Below, one piece after another: positions 24,869 to 32,903 of a stretch of 64,000 bases of DNA. This DNA comes from Streptomyces decoyicus (GTDB taxonomy: Bacteria; Actinomycetota; Actinomycetes; Streptomycetales; Streptomycetaceae): assembly GCF_019880305.1 (NCBI RefSeq), contig NZ_CP082301.1:1364001-1428000 (forward strand), given 5' to 3'. The stretch's first letter is position 1, and every line of letters begins with the position of its first letter. Under the pieces are notes generated by a model. That model ran no database searches, was not told where the DNA came from, and worked only from the letters and a program-made list of their open reading frames with translations. The position numbers were made by a program, and so were the translations under genes.

Positions 24869-25348
24869 CGGGTACCCCTTCGGTCTCCTGCTTCGTTGTC
24901 TCCTGGTCAGATGAGGCAACTGCTCTCCGAGGTCGCTCCAGCACGTCGAACTGTGACATGCGCGACGGCCGGTGCCGCAGTGAGTCTCCAGCATGGACCG
25001 GGTTTCAGCCGTCCGTCCAGGTTCTGCACGATCAGCAGCCACACCAGCCCCAGGACCAGGGGGCGGGTCGACCCGGATCCCCTGGAACTGACGCCCGTCA
25101 TGCGCATTCTTGACGGCGACTTCGTCGTGACCGGCTTCGTGGTGGGCCGGCCCAGGGCGGCAAGGTTCAGTGGACTCGTCACGGCACCCGGCGTGGAAGG
25201 CACTTCAAGACGTGCTTGTGGTGAGGGAAGCTCCGATTCCTGAGATGGCGGAGAGCTTGATCTCAGCCACGGAGACGTCGCATCCCCCAGCACCGTGGTT
25301 CGCCAGGACGACGACGAAACGGTCTCCCTGCCGGCGCACCTGGCCGCC
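24869..25348. other. 480-bp region without a clear gene, atypical composition
   Basis: The stretch is less GC-rich than its surroundings and has no long frame with a convincing start. Several short frames look partly protein-like: plus strand around 25099-25242 (ILDGDFVVTGFVVGRP) and minus strand 25205-25339 (RFVVVLANHGAGGCDVSV). They overlap, so at most one is real. It may be the remains of a deleted gene. Confidence 0.4.
25205..25339 (-). CDS. Possible 44-residue small protein or gene fragment
   Basis: A GTG-initiated frame reading VRRQGDRFVVVLANHGAGG, then CDVSVAEIKLSAISGIGASL, ending TTSTS. It starts 9 bp after the stop of the DavB-like gene in the same direction, without a good ribosome site. 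The hydrophobic, acidic and glycine pattern looks more like real protein than a random frame. It could be a gene fragment or a small translated product. Confidence 0.2.
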   Translation of the reverse strand: MRRQGDRFVVVLANHGAGGCDVSVAEIKLSAISGIGASLTTSTS

Positions 25349-27049
25349 CTAGTCCTCGGGCAGTTCGACCGGGGCGATCTCGTCGTAGACGTCGCCCGGG
25401 CCCGGGTTGGTGGCATCCGTCGCACCGCCGAAGTGGTGCATCACGCCCCACACCGCGTTCAGTGCGGTCTGCACGGCGCCCTCGGCCCAGCCCGCGGTCC
25501 AGGAGATGTCGTCGCCCGCGAGGAACAGGCCCCGCTTGTCCTCGGGGAGCCGGTCCTGCATGAAGTGGGTGAACAGGCGCCGCTGGTAGCGGTAGTGGCC
25601 GGGCAGGTTCGCCTTGAAGGCGCCCATGAAGTACGGCTCGTTCTCCCAGGACACGGTGACCGGGTTGCCGATGATGTGCTTGCGGATGTCGACCTTCGGA
25701 TAGATCTCCGACAGCGACTTCAGCATGACCTCCATCCGCTCGTTGGCGTTCAGCGGCAGCCACTTCAGGCTGTCGTCGCACCAGGTGTAGGAGAGGCAGA
25801 TGACGGCGGGCTCGTCCGGTCCGTTGTCGAGCAGATAGGTACCGCGGGTCATCCGGTCCGTCAGCGTCATCGACATGACGTCCCGGCCCGTGTCCTCGTC
25901 CTTGTCCAGCCAGAACGGCCGGTCGACGGGCACGAAGAGCTTGCTGGACTCCATGTAGTGGGTGCGCTCCATCGCCGTCCAGTGGTCGATGGGGAACAGC
26001 GAGTCGTCACAAGCGATCTTGCTCAGCAGCATCCAGGACTGCGCGGTGAAGACGGCGGCCTCGTAGGTGCGGATGTCGCCGTCGGCGTCGGTCACCGTGA
26101 TGCGGTTGCCGGCGGTGCGGTGCAGACGGGTCACCGCGGGACGGGGCGCCCCGTCGTGCAGCGACGAGAGCGAGGTGCCCGGCGCCCAGTGCACGATCTT
26201 CGCCGGTTCCCGCTCCCACAGGCGCAGCGGCAGCTGCTGGCTGCCGCCGACGATGCCGCGGTGGTGGTCGTCGGCCTCGGTGTAGACGACCCGCAGGATC
26301 TCCAGGATGGAGTTGGGGAAGTCGGTGTCCCAGCCGCCGGTGCCGAAGCCGACCTGGCCGAAGATCTCGCGGTGCCGGAAGGACTTGAAGGCCGTCGAGT
26401 CGCAGAGGTAGCCGTAGAAGGTCTGGTTGTCGAGCTTCTCGACGAGCCGGGCCCAGATCTCGCGGATGCGCGGAACATCGCGCTCGCGGATCGCCCGGTT
26501 CATGTCGGAGAAGTCCGCGCCCTCCTCCAGGCAGGCGTTCCAGGCGTCCATGACCTGGTGGTAGACCTCGGGGAGGTCATCGACCGTCCGGGCGTAGTGC
26601 GATTCGCCCTTGAGGTCGACCACGGTCGACGGGGTGTCCGCCGCCAGCGGGTTGGGGAACGGCGTGGTCGCCAGGCCCACCAGGTCGATGTAGTGCTGGA
26701 GCGCCGTCGAGGACGGCGGGAAGCGCATCGCGCCCATCTCGGCGGTCAGGCCCGCGGCGTCGGACGAAGTGCCCTCGAAGCCGACGGTGCGCAGCCGGCC
26801 GCCTATCTGGTCGGCCTCGTAGACGACGGGCTTGAGGCCCATCTTCATCAGCTCGTAGGCGGTGATGATGCCGGAGAGGCCGCCGCCGATGACCGCGACC
26901 TCCTTGCCGTGCTCGATCGCGGGGATCTGGCCGAGGCCCGCCGGGTGGGCGAGGAAGTCGTCATAGGCGTACGGGAAGTCCGGGCCGAACATGGTGATCG
27001 GCGGCTGGACATCCGCGTGGTGGGCGGCGGTGGGCACCGTGGACGTCAT
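25349..27049 (-). CDS. L-lysine (or L-arginine) 2-monooxygenase, DavB-like flavoprotein
   Basis: A 566-residue flavin amine-oxidase-fold enzyme. The FAD motif is VAVIGGGLSGIITAYELMK (about residues 50-68), with VVYEADQIGGRLR after it and a C-terminal FAD contact around LFLAGDDISWTAGWAEGAVQ. The protein resembles Pseudomonas L-lysine 2-monooxygenase DavB along its whole length (PITMFGPDFPYAYDDFLAHP, GQVGFGTGGWDTDFPNS, PGHYRYQRRLFTHFM). Such enzymes oxidatively decarboxylate a basic amino acid to its amide (5-aminovaleramide or 4-guanidinobutyramide) and CO2. The partner amidase gene lies immediately upstream in the same direction. AAGGAG precedes the ATG. Lysine versus arginine (or phenylalanine) specificity is not decided by what I can see. 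Confidence 0.85.
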   Translation of the reverse strand: MTSTVPTAAHHADVQPPITMFGPDFPYAYDDFLAHPAGLGQIPAIEHGKEVAVIGGGLSGIITAYELMKMGLKPVVYEADQIGGRLRTVGFEGTSSDAAGLTAEMGAMRFPPSSTALQHYIDLVGLATTPFPNPLAADTPSTVVDLKGESHYARTVDDLPEVYHQVMDAWNACLEEGADFSDMNRAIRERDVPRIREIWARLVEKLDNQTFYGYLCDSTAFKSFRHREIFGQVGFGTGGWDTDFPNSILEILRVVYTEADDHHRGIVGGSQQLPLRLWEREPAKIVHWAPGTSLSSLHDGAPRPAVTRLHRTAGNRITVTDADGDIRTYEAAVFTAQSWMLLSKIACDDSLFPIDHWTAMERTHYMESSKLFVPVDRPFWLDKDEDTGRDVMSMTLTDRMTRGTYLLDNGPDEPAVICLSYTWCDDSLKWLPLNANERMEVMLKSLSEIYPKVDIRKHIIGNPVTVSWENEPYFMGAFKANLPGHYRYQRRLFTHFMQDRLPEDKRGLFLAGDDISWTAGWAEGAVQTALNAVWGVMHHFGGATDATNPGPGDVYDEIAPVELPED

Positions 27050-27147
27050 CGGGGACGGACTCCTTGCAGACAGGGCACAGCAGGCAGGGCGGCGCGGACC
27101 GGGCGGGCGGCCTGCGGCGGATCAGAGGGGGGGTCGGGCGGGTCAGT

Positions 27148-27963
27148 TCATGTCAGCGGGCCGTAGAGCTCCGGCCGGCGGTCGTGCAGATAGGGGTTGT
27201 CCGCCCGGGATTCCTTCAGGAAGGCGGGGTCGACATCGGCCCGCACCAGCTGCTCGGTACGGCCGGCACGGGTACGGACGACACCGTCCGGACCGGCCAG
27301 GCAGCTGAGGCCGACGAACTCGAACTCGCCCTCCGCGCCGACCCGGTTGACGTACGCGACGTACATCTGGTTCTCGAAGGCGCGGACCGGGATGACGGAC
27401 TCGGCGACGAACTGGAAGGGGTGCATCTGCGCGGTGGGGACCAGCAGCAGATCGGTGCCGGCCAGGGCATGGGCCCGGACGTTCTCCGGGAACTCCACGT
27501 CGTAGCAGATCAGCAGGCCGATCCGGAGGCCGGCCAGTTCGGCCTGGACGACGGCCTGCTCCCCGGGGGTGAACCATTCGTGCTCGAAGCAGCCGAAGAG
27601 GTGGGTCTTGCGGTAGTTCGCAAGGCGCTCGCCCTCCGGGCCGATGAGCTGCGCCGCGTTGTAGACCGCGGCGCTGTCCGACTCGTCCTGCGCGGCCCGC
27701 TCGGGGTAGCCGTAGAGCACCGCGATGCCGTGCTCGGCGGCGATCCTCCCGATGGCCTGCGCGCTGTCGCCGTCGGCGGTCTCGGCGAGGCGGTGGACGT
27801 CGCCGCCGATCGCGTAGCCGGTCAGGAACAGCTCGGGGCAGGCGAGCAGTCCGGCGCCGGTCGCCGCCGCCTCGCGCGCCGCGTCGTCGAGGACCCGCAG
27901 ATTGTGCGCGACATCGCCGGGCCGGCCCGAACTCTGGAGCAGGGCGGTGTGCAGCGACGTCAT
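27148..27963 (-). CDS. Carbon-nitrogen hydrolase, probable omega-amino amide amidase (DavA-like)
   Basis: A 271-residue nitrilase-superfamily amidase. The catalytic triad is visible: Glu in CPELFLTGY (about residue 44), Lys in YRKTHLFG and Cys in LLICYDVEFPE. Together with the downstream DavB-like oxygenase (98 bp away) it would hydrolyse the amide product, for example 5-aminovaleramide to 5-aminovalerate, or 4-guanidinobutyramide to 4-guanidinobutyrate. ATG 27963 is chosen because it begins the conserved beta strand and is preceded by GAGGGG. Upstream lie three TTGCG-type sites shared with the permease gene 6 kb away. Confidence 0.87.
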   Translation of the reverse strand: MTSLHTALLQSSGRPGDVAHNLRVLDDAAREAAATGAGLLACPELFLTGYAIGGDVHRLAETADGDSAQAIGRIAAEHGIAVLYGYPERAAQDESDSAAVYNAAQLIGPEGERLANYRKTHLFGCFEHEWFTPGEQAVVQAELAGLRIGLLICYDVEFPENVRAHALAGTDLLLVPTAQMHPFQFVAESVIPVRAFENQMYVAYVNRVGAEGEFEFVGLSCLAGPDGVVRTRAGRTEQLVRADVDPAFLKESRADNPYLHDRRPELYGPLT

Positions 27964-28040
27964 GGGACCCCTCGGCGGGACGGTGCGGGTGGACGCATTG
28001 ACGGTACGGGCCGCCGACGATTCCGGACAAGGCGCCACCG

Positions 28041-28100
28041 TTGCGTGCCGAGGGACGATTCATTGCGCGTTCAAGGGACTGTGCGGTGATTCGTTGCGCC
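28041..28100 (-). promoter_or_regulatory. TTGCGC array upstream of the amidase-monooxygenase operon
   Basis: TTGCG occurs at 28041, 28063 and 28094 (plus-strand reading), giving steps of 22 and 31 bp, 78-137 bp upstream of the amidase start. The same arrangement, steps 21 and 30, is found before the amino-acid permease that is followed by an Lrp-type gene. The flanks also agree (GATTCGTTGCGC / GATCGTTGCGC). Confidence 0.6.
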
Positions 28101-28232
28101 CCGCAGCCGGAGCTGCCCCGGGACCGTGCACGCCGGGCTCCCGGTGCACGTTCCGGGGCCGGTACAGGCGTGCGCTTCGGTGCACGCCCGGCTCAGGCGC
28201 AGGCCCGCCTCCGGTGCACGCCGGGCCGCCCC

Positions 28233-28440
28233 TCAGCGCCCGGACGCCATGTGGGCCGTCATCCAGTCGAGGACGGCAACGGTACGGAGGCAGTCGTCCT
28301 CGGTGAGCCCGCGCAGCAGACGGGCGCGGCTGACGTCGACCAGGGAGGCGGCCTCGGCGGGGGCCCGCCGGCCGGCCGTGGTGAGCGCGAGGGTGTCACC
28401 GTCGGCGGTGATCCGGCCTCGGTCGGCCGGCGCGTGGAGG
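28233..28440 (-). pseudogene. MarR-type regulator C-terminal remnant
   Basis: The minus frame reads LALTTAGRRAPAEAASLVDVSRARLLRGLTEDDCLRTVAVLDWMTAHMASGR-stop (positions about 28233-28390), the usual C-terminal helices of MarR regulators. The winged-helix part and any start codon are missing: upstream the frame runs into the operator and the divergent MarR gene. I read it as a truncated copy. A complete gene would need at least 80 more codons. Confidence 0.5.
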
Positions 28441-28455
28441 ACCTCGTCGGCGCCT

Positions 28456-28500
28456 CTCGGAACAGATATGCATGCATAATGACAAGTACCTGTTTCCGAG
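28456..28500. promoter_or_regulatory. Long palindrome upstream of the MarR gene
   Basis: CTCGGAACAG and CTGTTTCCGAG are complementary arms (one extra base in one arm) around a 24-bp AT-rich centre that itself contains the 12-bp palindrome TATGCATGCATA (28467-28478). It lies 66 bp before the MarR start codon. Local base content is far below the regional GC. It is a good candidate for the self-operator. Confidence 0.6.
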
Positions 28501-28565
28501 TATGCTTCTCCCGGGGCGAGGGGGCAACGGGTTATGGCGGCGGGACGAGCGCGAGGAGAGTGCGG

Positions 28566-29099
28566 ATGCACGGCGCGGAGCGGGACAGGCCGGCCGACGA
28601 CACGGATGGGGAGGTCGCGGCGCTCGATGCCGAAGTCGCGGCGATCGAGCGCGCCATGGTGGCCCTGCGCCGCAGCGCCGCCCGCCGGACGCCGGCACGC
28701 CGGGCGGAGCGGCAGACCGGGGCGCCGGTGCCGGGGGGCGCCGCGTTCGATGTGCTGGATGTCGTCGAGGCCGCCGAGGAGCGCGGGGAACCGGCCGGGG
28801 TGCGCGAGGTGGCGGATGCACTCCGGGTCGACCAGCCGCGGGCGAGCAAGCTGGTGGCGGCGGCCGTGCAAGCCGGTCATCTCCGCCGGGAGGCCGACCA
28901 GACGGACGGACGGCGCACTCTGCTGGCCGTCACCCCGGACGGACGGGAGCTGCTGGAGGCCGTGCACACCTTCCGGCGGGCCATGGTGGCGCGGGTGACC
29001 CGGGACTGGCCGGCCGACGACCGTGCCGCGTTCGCCCGGCTGTTCACCCGCTTCATGGACGATTTCGGCGCGGCGAGCGGGGCTCCGGGGACGGAATGA
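28566..29099 (+). CDS. MarR-family transcriptional regulator
   Basis: A 177-residue protein. An acidic and Arg-rich N-terminal helix (about 1-55) precedes a winged helix with FDVLDVVEAAEERG, GVREVADALRVDQPRASKLVAAAVQAGHLRREADQTDGRR and TLLAVTPDGRELLE (MarR wing and linker), ending in the dimer helix MVARVTRDWPADDRAAFARLFTRFMDDF. ATG 28566 has GAGGAGAG before it. It is next to a truncated divergent MarR remnant and a large palindrome. Ligand and targets are unknown. Confidence 0.82.
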   Translation: MHGAERDRPADDTDGEVAALDAEVAAIERAMVALRRSAARRTPARRAERQTGAPVPGGAAFDVLDVVEAAEERGEPAGVREVADALRVDQPRASKLVAAAVQAGHLRREADQTDGRRTLLAVTPDGRELLEAVHTFRRAMVARVTRDWPADDRAAFARLFTRFMDDFGAASGAPGTE

Positions 29100-29148
29100 C
29101 CGGGCAGGCGGGCCCGCCCAGGGGCCGGCTGACCGGGCAAGGGGGCCA

Positions 29149-29332
29149 CCCGGGACGGACCGACCGGAGAAGCGGGCCCACCCGGGACGGACCGACCGGA
29201 GAAGCGGGCCCACCCGGGACGGACCGACCGGAGAAGCGGGCCCACCCGGGACGGACCGACCGGAGAAGCGGGCCCACCCGGGACGGACTCACCGGAGAAG
29301 CGGGCCCACCCGGGACGGACCGACCGGATAGG
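29149..29332. repeat. 32-bp tandem minisatellite, about 5.7 copies
   Basis: Units start at 29149, 29181, 29213, 29245, 29277 and 29309, each beginning CCCGGGACGGACCGACCGG and ending in AGAAGCGGGCCCA. Copies are nearly identical (one has ACTCACC for ACCGACC). The period is not a multiple of 3, so the frame rotates and it is not protein coding. It fills most of the 264-bp gap between the convergent MarR and LysR genes. Confidence 0.92.
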
Positions 29333-29363
29333 GGAGCCGACCGGCCCGGCCCGTCCACCGCGT

Positions 29364-30299
29364 TCAGTCCTCGTCGGGCGGCAGCTCCCGCAGGACATCC
29401 CGCACCGTCTCCCGCACCATCCCGCGCAGCCAGCGGTGCCCCGCGTCGGCCTCCTGGCGCGGGTGCCAGGCCATCTCCATGGTCATCGGGGGCAGTTCGA
29501 GCGGGATCGGCAGGGTGCGCAGCCCCAGGCCGCGGACCGTCGAGGCCGCGGCGCGTGCGTTGGCCAGGCCGACCGCATCGCTGTCCCGGATCATCATCAG
29601 CGAGGCGGCGAAGGTCGGGACGGTGGCGATCACCGTGCGCCGCAGCCCGCGGTCGGCGAGCGCCGCGTCGAGCGGGCCGGTCAGCCGGCCGCGGCGGGAG
29701 AAGTTGAGGTGCGGGGCGGCGGCGAAGCGGCGCGCGGTGAGCTTCCCGGTGGTCAGCGGGTGCCCCTCGCGCACCACCGCGACGCTGCGGTCGACGAAAA
29801 GCTCCTCCCTGCGGATCTCCGGCTCGAGGCTGTCGATGACGCCCAGCTCCAGGTCCGCCGCACCGTCCCGCAGCAACGGCACATCGACATGGCTCTCCCC
29901 GAGGAAGCGCAGCACGACCCGCGGCGCCTCCTCGGCGACGCGGGCGACCAGCCGCGGGCCGAGGGCGGTGACGAACAGGTCATTGGCGTAGAGGGTGAAC
30001 ACCCGGGCCAGTTCGGCCGGATCGGCCGGCTCGGACGGGGCCAGCACTCCATGGGCCGCCTCCACCAGCCGGCGCACCTCGGCCCTGATCTCCAACGCGC
30101 GCGGGGTGGGCACCATATGACGGCCGGCCCGCACCAGGACGGGGTCGCCGACGGTGCGGCGGATACGGCCGAGCGCCCGGCTCATGGCCGGTCCGGAGAG
30201 GCCGAGCCGGTCGGCGGCCGCGGTCACGCTCTCTTCTTCGAGCAGGGCATCCAGCGCCGTCAGCAGATTGAGGTCGATGTTTGCGTTTCGCGCAACCAT
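29364..30299 (-). CDS. LysR-family transcriptional regulator
   Basis: A 311-residue protein. The N-terminal winged helix is DLNLLTALDALLEEESVTAAADRLGLSGPAMSRALGRIRRTVGD, followed by a periplasmic-binding-like effector domain (about residues 90-300). ATG 30299 is preferred over the ATG 18 bp upstream because AAGGGG lies 8 bases before it. It is divergent from an MFS exporter with 54 bp between the starts, the standard arrangement in which a LysR protein controls its divergent neighbour. The effector is unknown. Confidence 0.88.
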   Translation of the reverse strand: MVARNANIDLNLLTALDALLEEESVTAAADRLGLSGPAMSRALGRIRRTVGDPVLVRAGRHMVPTPRALEIRAEVRRLVEAAHGVLAPSEPADPAELARVFTLYANDLFVTALGPRLVARVAEEAPRVVLRFLGESHVDVPLLRDGAADLELGVIDSLEPEIRREELFVDRSVAVVREGHPLTTGKLTARRFAAAPHLNFSRRGRLTGPLDAALADRGLRRTVIATVPTFAASLMMIRDSDAVGLANARAAASTVRGLGLRTLPIPLELPPMTMEMAWHPRQEADAGHRWLRGMVRETVRDVLRELPPDED

Positions 30300-30353
30300 G
30301 AAGTGCACCCCTTGCATTTGAGGTCAACTCACCTGGACTCTAGCTTCCCTGCC

Positions 30354-31808
30354 ATGACCTCGACCGTTTCACCTCCCCACTCCCCTCCCCCGCCGGTCGG
30401 CACCCTCGCCCGGCGGCGCTCGGTGACGGCCGCGATGTGCGCCTGCGTGCTGGTGGCGCAGTCGCTGGTGGCCGCGATGAACCTCGCGATACCCAAGATC
30501 GCCGCGAGCGGGCTGCACCCCTCCCCCGCCCAGCTGCTGTGGATCGTCGACACCTATGTGCTGGTCTTCGCGGGGCTGCTGATCCCGGCCGGTGCGCTCG
30601 GGGACCGCGCGGGCCGCAAGGGCGTCCTGCTCACCGGGCTCGGCGTGTTCGCCGCGGGCGCGCTGCTCAGCGCCCCCGCGACCACTCTGCCGGTGCTCCT
30701 GGCGGGCCGGGCGCTCTCGGGCGCGGGCGCCGCGCTCCTGGTCCCGGCGACCATGTCCGTCCTGCTGCACGCCTCCCCGCCCGACAGCAAGGCCGGGGCC
30801 GTCGCCGCCTGGAGCACGGCGGTCGGCCTCGGCGGGATGGCGGGCAACGCGGGCGGCGCGCTGATCCTCCAATACCTGCCCTGGCAGGGGCTGTTCTGGG
30901 CGTATGTGCCCCTCGCCCTGGCCCTGCTGGTCTGGGTCGCGAAGGCCGCGCCCCGGGTTCCCCGGCAGACCGCGACGCTCGATCTGCCGGGCTCGGCGCT
31001 GCTGGTCCTCGGGGCGGCGGCGCTGCTCTTCGGCATCATCGAAGGCCCGGGGCTGGGCTGGGTCTCGGTCCCGGTGGCCGGCGCCTTCGCCCTGGCGCTG
31101 GTGGTGTTCGCGCTGTTCGTACGGCACGGGCTGCGGGCCGCGCACCCGGTGCTGGACCCCCGGCTGTTCCGGCTGCGGCGGCTGCGGGCCGGCAGCATCG
31201 GCATCGCCGTCACGTTCTTCGGGATGTTCGCGCTCTTCTACGTCAATGCGCAGTTCCTGCAGTACGTGAAGGGATACTCACCGCTGCAGACGGGCTGCGC
31301 GCTCGTACCGCTCGCCTTCGGGATGCTGGCGGTGACGAAGTACGGGATGCGCGGGGCGCAACGGGCCGGCGAGGCCAGGACGGTCGGCGCGGGGCTGGCG
31401 CTGATCGCGGCCGGTCTGCTGCTGCTCTCCACCGCGGACGCCCACACCCCCTACCTCTGCTACCTGGTGTTTCTCCTGGTCATGTCGGCCGGTGCGGGGC
31501 TGGCGATGCCGACGCTCTCGCATGCGGTCGTGGCGTCCGTACCCGCCGGACGCTCCGGGATGGGGTCCGGACTCCAGGGCGCGGCACGGGAGTTGGGCGC
31601 GGCGCTGGGCGTCGCCGTGGTGGGCACGGTCCTGTCCGTGCGCTTCGCCTCGGGTACCGGAGACGGGGCCGCGGTGGCCGCCGCGTTCACGGATGCCACG
31701 GCGCTGGGCTACCGGATCGCGGCGGGCGTGGTGCTGGTGGCGGGCCTCTTCGTGGTGCGCGGTCTGCGCACCGGTTCGCGGGCCGAGCGGGATCCGGCCT
31801 TGACCTGA
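30354..31808 (+). CDS. MFS transporter, DHA2 (multidrug-type) family
   Basis: A 484-residue membrane protein with about 14 hydrophobic segments, as in DHA2 drug:proton antiporters. Visible marks: LVAAMNLAIPKIAASGLHPSPAQLLWIVDTYVLVFAGLLIPAGALGDRAGRKG (motif D1 and motif A) and RALSGAGAALLVPATMSVLL (motif B). The frame upstream of ATG 30354 is antisense to the LysR gene and is not part of it. Function inferred: export of a toxic compound or metabolite, controlled by the divergent LysR regulator. The SnoaL-like gene follows 29 bp later and may be co-transcribed. Confidence 0.87.
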   Translation: MTSTVSPPHSPPPPVGTLARRRSVTAAMCACVLVAQSLVAAMNLAIPKIAASGLHPSPAQLLWIVDTYVLVFAGLLIPAGALGDRAGRKGVLLTGLGVFAAGALLSAPATTLPVLLAGRALSGAGAALLVPATMSVLLHASPPDSKAGAVAAWSTAVGLGGMAGNAGGALILQYLPWQGLFWAYVPLALALLVWVAKAAPRVPRQTATLDLPGSALLVLGAAALLFGIIEGPGLGWVSVPVAGAFALALVVFALFVRHGLRAAHPVLDPRLFRLRRLRAGSIGIAVTFFGMFALFYVNAQFLQYVKGYSPLQTGCALVPLAFGMLAVTKYGMRGAQRAGEARTVGAGLALIAAGLLLLSTADAHTPYLCYLVFLLVMSAGAGLAMPTLSHAVVASVPAGRSGMGSGLQGAARELGAALGVAVVGTVLSVRFASGTGDGAAVAAAFTDATALGYRIAAGVVLVAGLFVVRGLRTGSRAERDPALT

Positions 31809-31837
31809 AGCGCGCTTGAGGTAGCAGCATCGTCGCC

Positions 31838-32311
31838 ATGGACACCGAAGCGATGCAACGCCAACTGCAGTATCTGACGGACCGGGCGGAGATCACCGAT
31901 CTGCTGGACCGCTACCTCCGCTCCCTGGACGAGGGGAGGTTCGACGAGGCCTGGGCCCGCGCCTTCCACACCGAGGACGTCACCGCCGAGCTGCCCGTCG
32001 GCACCGTCCACGGCCGCAGCGCCCTGCTGGCACGGGTCGGCGCCGCGATGGCCCTGTTCGACCGCACCGTGCATCTGGGGACCAACGCCGTCCTGGAGAT
32101 CGACGGCGACCGGGCCACCGCCCGCGGCACCCAGCTGAGCACCCATGTCCTCGCCGACGGGACCGAGGGGGTCTTCATCTCGGCAGGTCATGCCGACAGC
32201 GAGCTGGTCAGGACCCCGGAGGGCTGGCGGATCGCGGCCTCGTCGCTGCGTATCGCCTGGACGCAGGGCACTCCGCCGCGGGTGCCGGCGGACCTTGGGG
32301 CGGGCGCCTGA
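31838..32311 (+). CDS. SnoaL-like / NTF2-fold protein
   Basis: A 157-residue protein of the NTF2-like cone fold: MQRQLQYLTDRAEITDLLDRYLRSLDEGRFDEAWARAF, then FHTEDVTAELPVGTVHGRSAL, and a closing strand pair (GWRIAASSLRIAWTQG). Family members are small hydrolases, cyclases, isomerases or binding proteins. It lies 29 bp after the MFS gene, so it is probably in the same operon under the LysR regulator. No substrate can be inferred. Confidence 0.78.
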   Translation: MDTEAMQRQLQYLTDRAEITDLLDRYLRSLDEGRFDEAWARAFHTEDVTAELPVGTVHGRSALLARVGAAMALFDRTVHLGTNAVLEIDGDRATARGTQLSTHVLADGTEGVFISAGHADSELVRTPEGWRIAASSLRIAWTQGTPPRVPADLGAGA

Positions 32312-32402
32312 GAGGGCCCGGAGGGGCAGCGGGTCCCCATGCCGTATGCCGGATGCCACCGAGCCGGGCGGACGGGGCGGGTGCGCGGCAGGCCCGCCCG
32401 TC

Positions 32403-32421
32403 CCCGGCCCCCCGGGCCGGG
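32403..32421. terminator. Hairpin between convergent SnoaL and Lrp genes
   Basis: CCCGGCC and GGCCGGG form a 7-bp stem with a 5-base loop in the 126-bp convergent gap. Weak because no T-run follows. Confidence 0.35.
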
Positions 32422-32437
32422 CCCAAGGAGAGACTCC

Positions 32438-32893
32438 CTACCCCGGCGCCCCCGAGCTGTAGCGCCGCAGCAGCGGCGAGAGCACCAGGACGGACTTCGT
32501 CCGCTCCACGAACGGCTCGCCCGCGATCCGCTCCAGCACCCGCTCGAAGTGCCGCATGTCGGAGGCGAAGACCTGGACGACGGCATCCGCCTCACCGGTG
32601 ACGGTGGAGGCGGATGCCACTTCCGGGTAGCGCGACAGGCCGCGGTGGATCGCCTCGGGCGAGGTGTTGCGGCGGCAGTAGATCTCGATGAACCCCTCGG
32701 TCTCCCAGCCGAGCGCGGCCGGATCGACCCGTACCGTGAATCCGGTGATCGCGCCGTCGGCCCGCAGCCGGTCGACCCGGCGTTTGACGGCCGGCGCGGA
32801 CAGCCCGACCTCCTGGCCGATGTCGGCATAGCTGCGGCGGGCGTCCTCGGCGAGGGCGTGGACGATGCGTTCGTCGAGATCGTTCAGTCGCAC
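32438..32893 (-). CDS. Lrp/AsnC-family transcriptional regulator
   Basis: A 151-residue protein. The N-terminal HTH is LNDLDERIVHALAEDARRSYADIGQEVGLSAPAVKRRVDRLRADG and the C-terminal part is an AsnC ligand-binding (RAM) domain (IEIYCRRNTSPEAIHRGLS...STVTGEADAVVQVFA). GTG 32893 is 10 bp after the stop of the amino-acid permease gene on the same strand, so both are likely in one transcript. Lrp-type proteins sense amino acids, and the neighbour is an amino-acid transporter. It is the best candidate to bind the TTGCGC arrays at 34552-34608 and 28041-28100. Confidence 0.88.
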   Translation of the reverse strand: MRLNDLDERIVHALAEDARRSYADIGQEVGLSAPAVKRRVDRLRADGAITGFTVRVDPAALGWETEGFIEIYCRRNTSPEAIHRGLSRYPEVASASTVTGEADAVVQVFASDMRHFERVLERIAGEPFVERTKSVLVLSPLLRRYSSGAPG

Positions 32894-32903
32894 TGCGGGT
32901 GGA

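Noticed and set aside
29149..29332. CRISPR-like repeat array
   Set aside because: The 32-bp units are contiguous with no spacers, and no cas gene is present.
30281..30295. TTGCG-TTTCG-CGCAA inverted repeat at the LysR start as another Lrp-type site
   Set aside because: It lies within the LysR coding start and is a single inverted pair, unlike the spaced direct arrays at the two operons.
29436..30353. N-terminal extension of the DHA2 transporter
   Set aside because: This part is antisense to the LysR gene; the transporter starts at 30354 with its first membrane helix close by.
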